Shown here: one piece after another, positions 57,915 through 64,000 of the stretch
Position numbering within the stretch: position 1 is the first letter of the stretch
Layout of the letters: every line of letters starts with the position of its first letter
The notes under the pieces: model-generated
The model's input: only the letters and a program-made list of their open reading frames with translations
Told to the model about the DNA's origin: nothing
Databases searched by the model: none
Translations under genes and position numbers: made by a program
Assembly: GCF_020921035.1 (NCBI RefSeq)
Contig: NC_063152.1
Span: 10,554,001 to 10,618,000 of the forward strand
Length of the DNA stretch: 64,000 bases
Reading direction: 5' to 3'
Source of the DNA: Rhodamnia argentea
Lineage: Eukaryota; Streptophyta; Magnoliopsida; Myrtales; Myrtaceae

Positions 57915-60899
57915 TGTTGACACCTAAATTTTGATTTCCCTTTTTAGTTATTTTTGCATAAAAAATTATAGCTAATTTTAGTTCTAAAGTAAAAAAAAAA
58001 AATCAATTTTCTTTATGCATCACAGTAGTACTCATTTGTGTCGATGGCCAAAAAAGTGATGAATAAAAAATGATGACGGGTGAGAATTCGTCCGGAGTGA
58101 AAAGGGAGAGAAGCAGAGTCGTTCTTAGGGAGCTCCTTTTCCCACGATGCACAGGTTCTTCAACACAAAAGTCCCACCATGAAGGTCAAAGCAAAAGGGA
58201 ACAAGAAGAGAAGAGAAGCTCTGTTCCTTCTCCATGGACTGACATTAAGGGAGGACTTCAAAAAAATTTTCTGCTCACAATAGAGAATTCACGTGAAGAT
58301 TAAAGAGCAAAAGGGAGAGGCTTCGGTTTCTAATACACCCAATTCCTCCTAGCGTCTGTTGTTCCCGAGACCTGACATTGGCCGATGACGTCCTTGTTCG
58401 ACTCAACAATGCATCCGGCGCTGACCTTGCTTAATTCAGCATCAACTCGACACGGCATCGGTCTTCAAACCGTTCTTTGTTCAGTTTGGAAAATTGCCTC
58501 GATCGCCTCCGGTGGACTTCTGTTCATCCGCCTAAAGCACATTATTGCTCGCTGTTCCTCCAAGCGTTATCCAAGGTCCTCCTGTGCTGCAACTTAGAGC
58601 CGAACCCACCGATGTTCGGTGTCATCGCTGCCGCTTGTCTAGCCGGTTGATTGGTGTTAGAGTTTGGTTGTTAGTGAGATTAATTTTGTCTTTGTCCAGC
58701 CTGCTTTTTCCTCTGACGGTGCCGTTAGTGGGTTTGGCTTTTATCATGGAATATCCTGAAAATCTCTCCTGTTTTGGCCAAGATTGGGTTAACAGAGAAG
58801 AATATTTGACTGAGACGCAAGGATATGAACAAACAAATCAAATTGGTAGCGGAGGAGATTATTTCTCAAGGTTTCATATATTTACTTTGAAGGAGACGAA
58901 AAGAAAGGTTCTTGCAAGGCTGGCGTTCAGATTTTAAGAGATTTGATTTCTAAAAAAGATACGCATGAGCCATGGTGAGGATAGAGACGAAAGCTGAAAT
59001 ATATCTTTAAGCATTCCCAAGAGGAAAGAAGCTTTTGTTTCTTTCTTTAATCCAAATTCATCCTCGCCTATAAAAGTACACTCATGGTCACAAGTGGAGG
59101 GCGAACGGTCATAAAAAAAATACACGTGAGCTTAGAGAGGCAAAAGGGAAGAGGTGTTCGGTCCAAGCAAGCTTTGGTGGAAAATCCTCCCCCGCGGCAT
59201 ATCATCCCGACGTCGTTTAGTCGTCCGCCATCCACCGAGACGCTGCCACCTTCTGCCATCCAGTGCAGCGTCCCAGCTCCATCATCCAGCCTTGCATCAT
59301 CCCAACTCAAGCTCGTGCAGCCTTGTCAATATCTAAGGTTCATTCGCACGCTCGAAGTCGTCAATACCCTGTTGTCCAGCCCCTGTTCACACTCAAATCA
59401 GCTTTATTTGGGTGGTAAAATAGCTCGTTCTTTTGTCGTTATTTGAGATCTAACAAAGCTACGTCTGGTGGTGGAGTCTTGGCTATTTAGAAGCTTGATT
59501 TGCTGAAAATTTGAGCTAAAAAGCGGCTATTTTGGACAGATCACGCAGCGCAGATTTTTTTTTGGAAAAGGTAACATGTTGCAACTTTAGATTGTGGATT
59601 TATGCTTATTCAGTCGATAACTTGCACTTATACTATTGTATCTTGCTGAACGTGCATCAATTTATCATTAAAAGTTGATAGAGCAAACCCTTTTCATCAT
59701 AAAAGAATGGACTTTTAATTGACTGCCAAAAAACTTTTGAGACGTTGCTTCGGTGCATCACCTTCAATCAACCTTGGCTTTTGCATTCTATGTCCTTGTG
59801 CATATTTATTTATTCATGTGATTGATTGTTTGTTAAAATTTGAACTTTAGTAAACAATCTTGCCCATAACACATGCTCTCCAATTGTGCCTTGTCCCTCG
59901 GAAAAACGTACATTAAAGGCAACATATGACTTCGATCTCGAAGTACGATCGTGCCCGTACGTATGAATTGGATATCAAATCCTCGATCTCGAGGAGCGGA
60001 TCGCTAATTCCTAAATAGAATTTCAAGGTTTGCCCTACGTATATAGGGATGACGGTAATTCTATAATATATTCACTTGCTAACCCTAATCTCGGGGGATG
60101 TTGTGAATAAAAATCGGAATTTCGGATTTGAAGGTGTTTTATGGGCAATATTGTTTATTTTTATTCAAATTTCACTGTTTTCATGGTTTAAATAATTTCC
60201 TAAAAAATCCCAAAAAAGATGTCATGTTTTCTTAAGCTAAATCATATTTCTCTTCACTTTTTGCATGAAAATAACGGCTAATAAAATTAGGACTTTGAGA
60301 AATCAATTTCTTAGTTAAATTAGATTTTACTTCACGTTAGGGTAGTTTTTACCTTTATTTTTTCATGAATCCGAAAATACACAAAAATATACCAAAAAAT
60401 ACCATCCACGTTGCATAGCATTATAGTTTAGTTTGCATTATTATATTTTCCTTGTCGTGTATATTTGCCACATCATTATGCCATGTCACGTATTTTTGCC
60501 ATGTCATTACATCTCACATGTCATATAGGTAGATTGCATTAGCATTGCATTTAATAAAAGAAAACCCAAAAAAAAAAATTAATTCAAATCATTAAACTAA
60601 GGATTTTTCATGAAAATCGGGTACCGAAAGGGCATTAATTGAAAAGTTAATGTAACCAAGTCCCCGAATCCATTTAATCTCTGGTTCGTATGAAATAAAG
60701 TATTTTCTCCCGAATGCTTTATTTAGGTTTCTAATCTACCTACCACAAAAGATTAGTGGCGGCTCCAATTTAAAATCTTGTCATGTAATTGAACATAAGT
60801 TGTGATTCGGTAGGGCTTGGGAGAGTCCGAATTAGGTTAGTTAATCTAATTAACCTAATAATCCGTTAACCTGAAAAAATCAATTTTTAGGTTGCGACA
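57915..60899 (+). mobile_element. Solo LTR of a Gypsy-type element, 2985 bp
   Basis: Starts TGTTGACACCTAAATTTTG and ends TTTTTAGGTTGCGACA, both typical of long plant Ty3/Gypsy LTRs (TG...CA). It is flanked by TTGAA (57910-57914) and CTGAA (60900-60904), a 5 bp target duplication with one mismatch. No internal coding region is present. Several frames inside (such as 58545-58937) are not genes. TTGCATTAGCATTGCATT-like R/U5 phrases are near 60500. Confidence 0.7.
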
Positions 60900-60904
60900 C
60901 TGAA

Positions 60905-62097
60905 CATGAGCAAACCGGCTGGATCGACCGTCTTGGGTCCGATTTTCAGGAAAAGCGGTTCGGTATCCGGTTTTATGAACCTAGAACCGGCCCATGACAG
61001 ATCGGTTTCCGATTTCAAGAACGGAACCGCCACCTTATCCGGAAACCGGTTTAACCAATTTGAGTCTTGAGTTTAACCAGTACTAAATCGGTTACGAAGC
61101 CTCTTTTAGAAAAAGAAATACTTTAGCACCCATTAGGAATTGAACCAGAGACCTCAACCTGAACAAATGACAATATAACTACTAGATCATTTTATAGGAA
61201 ATGGTCCAACTTTCATATTTCATTATAAGAAATTGATATTTACTAGACACATGAAAAGCTACGATTCATGAACCAGCTGCTCAGAACCAATGGTTTGATT
61301 TTGGAACCGAGAGTAAACATGGTCGGTTCCAAGTTCCGCATCAATAACTTGTTCACCCCGAAATCGATGACTCCTTGTCCACTGATGATTTCTAAAGGCT
61401 AAAATTTTTCACACTTACTATTGAATCTATCAGTCAAAGCCATTTAATGAACTCATCTCAACTCTCACTCAAACCAATCCTGAAAAAAAAAAATAAAAAA
61501 AAAAGCAAAATGCTAGCTTTGTCGCCGGTCATCCTATGTGGTATGATTGCGGAGGATGGTTGTTACCGACGTGGACAATCTTTATAATATTCTTTGAAAT
61601 TTTACAATTATTTTTTATGAATTTCTTTTCTTTTCTTTTTTGAGAAGTGAATAATGAAGGGAAAAAGAAAAGAAAAGAAAAGAAAGAAAGTAATTAGGAA
61701 AATTAGCAAAAAAACATTAGAAAATTGCAAAAATCGTCCACATAAGCGCGGGCCATACTAGGTAGGATGGCCGGTGGCCACATCACCGAATTAGACAAAT
61801 TTTGGCCGAGAAGGATTATATTGACAAATTATCAAAACGTTGATCAGTAAATTGGTCAAATTGCAAAGTTTAAAACTGAATTTACCGTTGTACAATAGAT
61901 TTAGGACGTTTTAGACAATTATCCCAAAGAAACTCCAATATTGTCAAGTGTTAAACCAGAAATTCTCTTACTAGGCCTGGCCCAATAGGCCATCACAAGA
62001 ACAGCAACATAAAGGTATGTTTCTCTTGTGGATACCGTCTGCGATAGATTCAAGCGTGTTCAACATAGTTTGACAGCATCACCTACACGAGGAACAA
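60905..62097. other. Repeat-rich intergenic, CCGGTT-rich block
   Basis: 60910-61330 holds many AACCGG/GGTTCC words, as in the hAT-like element of the GDSL intron, but no clean ends were found. 61490-61930 resembles the AT-rich inverted-repeat family (TTAGCAAAAAAACATTAGAA). No gene. Confidence 0.4.
61085..61205 (-). mobile_element. tRNA-derived SINE-like fragment
   Basis: On the minus strand, an A-box-like TGATCTAGTAGTT (61177-61189) is followed after 30 bp by a perfect B box GGTTCAATTCC (61136-61146), the spacing of a pol III promoter in tRNA-derived SINEs. It does not fold into a tRNA gene. The tail was not delimited. Confidence 0.4.
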
Positions 62098-62815
62098 TCA
62101 TTTTGGTTTGCTCTTACTTGGGGTTATTCTTACGAGGATGCTAAGTAGCAATGGAACGCAGATTCCTCGGGTTACATCTGCTCGCCTCCCCTTGGTTTTC
62201 TCTGAGAGAGAGCCCCTTACCAGTCTCGTCGCTGGTTCTTCATGCCGAATCGAATTCGAGTCGGGCAAGTAAAAACGCTGGCTGTTGCTGGGTCTGATCC
62301 CGATCAGGCGACCAAGCGACACGCTGCTGTCTTGGAAGAAGGACGCCGACGACTGATCAGTCTCGCAAGAGAATAAGGCAACGTTCAACTCATTACACAC
62401 AGCAGGCAGAATGCTAATACTAGGAAAGCGCATACTAGTTTCGAGCCAATTGTCACGAGCAACAAAAAGTTTGAAGTAGTTGAAATCATCCGTCGTGATT
62501 CCGCGATTTCTTTTGGTGATTGAATGGTAGTTAGAAAAATATCAGGACCCCAACTGAAGTGAAGAAGTCCATGGTTTAATGCACCAGTTACACTAACCAT
62601 GTTCTTCTTACATTGGAAGAGAAAGGGCCTAGTGACAATATTGAAGGTAGAATTACCTCTGTGTCAAGGGCAGAGGATGATAACGAGGAGAAACAGGTTG
62701 AGGGCGCGCGAAAAGATCGGGGATCGACGGTTGCCGATTGTAAGCTCTCGAACAGCCTGAGTCTCAAGTTCATAATCTCGAGCCCGAGCGGCCATCCGAT
62801 TCGCGCCTCCAAGTC
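62098..62815 (-). CDS. Uncharacterised plant protein, At3g17950-like, 3' two exons
   Basis: Two minus-strand exons: 62657 to about 62815, and 62098-62352, joined across a 304 bp GT-AG intron (ACAGAG/GTAATT donor, GATCAG acceptor) in phase 0. The joined product reads DLEARIGWPLGLEIMNLRLR, further on SSALDTE joined to SSASFFQDSSVSLGRLIGI, then a basic tail ending ITPSKSKPK. The pair of motifs GWPLGL and LDTESxxSFFxDxSxxLGxLIG is what I recall for a small plant-specific family including At3g17950; its function is unknown. An in-frame stop lies just before the first exon shown, so one more 5' exon must exist; I could not find it. The acceptor assumed at 62816 (AAAAG) is weak. If no 5' exon exists, this is a pseudogene. 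Confidence 0.6.
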
Positions 62816-64000
62816 CTTTTACAATAGAGATAAACCTCGGTCTCTTTCAAATCATGCATACAAAAGGCAACTAATAATTCCTATTCCATATGATTTACAG
62901 AGGAACAAATTGGTAAGAGGGGAATCAGATAAATTCACATAAAGCATTGCCAAGAAGAATGACAGCCCGAGTGTCCAGTGTCCTAACTGATGTTCTAATG
63001 ACAAATTGAAGTCAAAATGGTTCCTTTTCAATGCCATTGTCATCACAATGAATCAGGGTATCAAGCTCAGGCATGCCATGACAATAGCAGCTCAAGAGCT
63101 CGGAAACCGTACCAAACTTCTTCAGTTTTTGAAGAAAGCAGAGGACTGTCTGATGTGATTCAGCCAGATGAAAAACTGGCAAATCAAGAAGAGTTATGAT
63201 TCCATCTCTCTCTGTCTCTCATCCTGTTAACAAGAAAGGCGCTGAAACTGAACCCATCGAAGGGTCGTACGACACCCGCGAGAAGCTCTCTTTCTCTCTC
63301 TCTCTAAACTGATGGCGGCTCCGGAAAGATCGACGAACATGGTCGTGTCAATGGTCCGAAAGAAGATTCATGGAGGTAAATCATGGACGCTAGTTACAGT
63401 CCTACTGAACCAGCAGAATTCGACTAGAATGAAGAACAAAATGAAGTGGGAGATCACATAACTGCTAATAGCTCTGTTACCTCTGTATCCATCTGGTGTT
63501 GTAGAGCCCCGTACAGAGAGAAGTCAAAGATAATGAAGATCACTGATCACCCAAACGCATTAAAAGCTTTCGCTTTTCCGGATGGTCCGTTCATAGACTT
63601 GCCAAGTCTCTCAGGCCCCCCTAGAAATTTCTTTCTTAAGCATTGGTATTTAGTGCATTATGGCCCCACTGATCTGGTTTTAGCCTTCAAGTCATAGTTG
63701 GTGCAGCTCTGAAAATTACCGCAATCCTTCCCTAAAAGGAACAGATTAACCGCCCAACCTTTACAGCCAAATTGCATGTTAGGAGTGCGCAGCAGAAGTC
63801 TCCAAGAGAGAGCTTAAGTCCGAATCCGTCAACATATACAGTTGGATCCACCTTCACTCAAAAGCTTAAGCCAATGAGTTATGGGTCAATTATGATATAT
63901 TAACTGCCTAAGACCACATAAATTCTCCGATATGGTACTTCTTTGACAGGACTCACATGTATATCTCAACATTGCCAATCAATTATGTGTGTTGGGAAAT
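62816..64000. other. Unassigned; may hold the 5' exon of the neighbour
   Basis: A (CT)n tract (63285-63305) before ATGGCGGCTCCGGAAAG (63312) looks like a plant leader and start on the plus strand: MAAPERSTNMVVSMVRKKIH, then G/GTAAATC as a possible donor at about 63376. No second exon was recognised. Plus frames at 63017-63199 and 63446-63697 are not recognised. Confidence 0.25.

Noticed and set aside
58545..58937. 130-codon frame and other frames at 58070-59446
   Set aside because: They lie inside the solo LTR and match no protein family.
60905..61330. A second complete hAT-like element suggested by AACCGG/GGTTCC words
   Set aside because: No inverted ends or 8 bp duplication could be found; kept only as a CCGGTT-rich block.

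Overview
This is nuclear DNA from a flowering plant, probably a woody dicot. Evidence: spliced genes with GT-AG introns, intronless plant-type sulfotransferases, Copia and Gypsy LTR retrotransposons, short inverted-repeat elements and a piece of chloroplast DNA. The repeat types recall Myrtales (Eucalyptus relatives), but that is a weak impression. No prokaryotic feature, CRISPR array, rRNA or convincing tRNA gene was seen. All calls are from reading by eye; no search was run.

Region 1 (1-30.5 kb) is a head-to-tail triplication of a 9 kb unit. Each unit carries one intact, intronless cytosolic sulfotransferase gene on the minus strand (3439-4464, 12412-13434, 22484-23506), with its TATA-like box, the same two MITE-like insertions and remains of one Copia retrotransposon. 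The copies differ by only a few residues. Each unit has its own scar: a Gypsy-type LTR ends exactly where unit 1 begins; unit 2 has a 450 bp insert containing chloroplast cemA sequence; unit 3 has a local 334 bp tandem repeat, a 1.1 kb deletion with templated filler, and the longest version of the Copia element, up to its 3' LTR.

Region 2 (30.5-36 kb) holds repeat-rich DNA and then a complete five-exon GDSL esterase/lipase gene on the plus strand (33765-35963, 366 aa). Its intron 2 carries a 194 bp hAT-like element with a perfect 8 bp target-site duplication.

Region 3 (36-48.8 kb) is a transposon graveyard: an inverted-repeat element, a 5'-truncated Copia (minus), a second degenerate Copia (plus) related to the one in the array and interrupted by an LTR fragment resembling SIRE/Maximus, and an 892 bp element with TTA target duplications.

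Region 4 (48.8-51.4 kb) has a small two-exon minus-strand gene for a 44-aa membrane peptide, with two palindromic TGACGTCA boxes upstream. Region 5 (51.4-57.4 kb) is a full-length but broken Copia element with both LTRs. Region 6 (57.9-60.9 kb) is a 3 kb solo LTR. Region 7 (61-64 kb) contains a SINE-like fragment and the 3' two exons of a minus-strand gene resembling the plant At3g17950-like family; its 5' end was not found.

The sulfotransferases and the GDSL enzyme are both plausible specialised-metabolism or defence enzymes, but nothing in the sequence ties them into one pathway.
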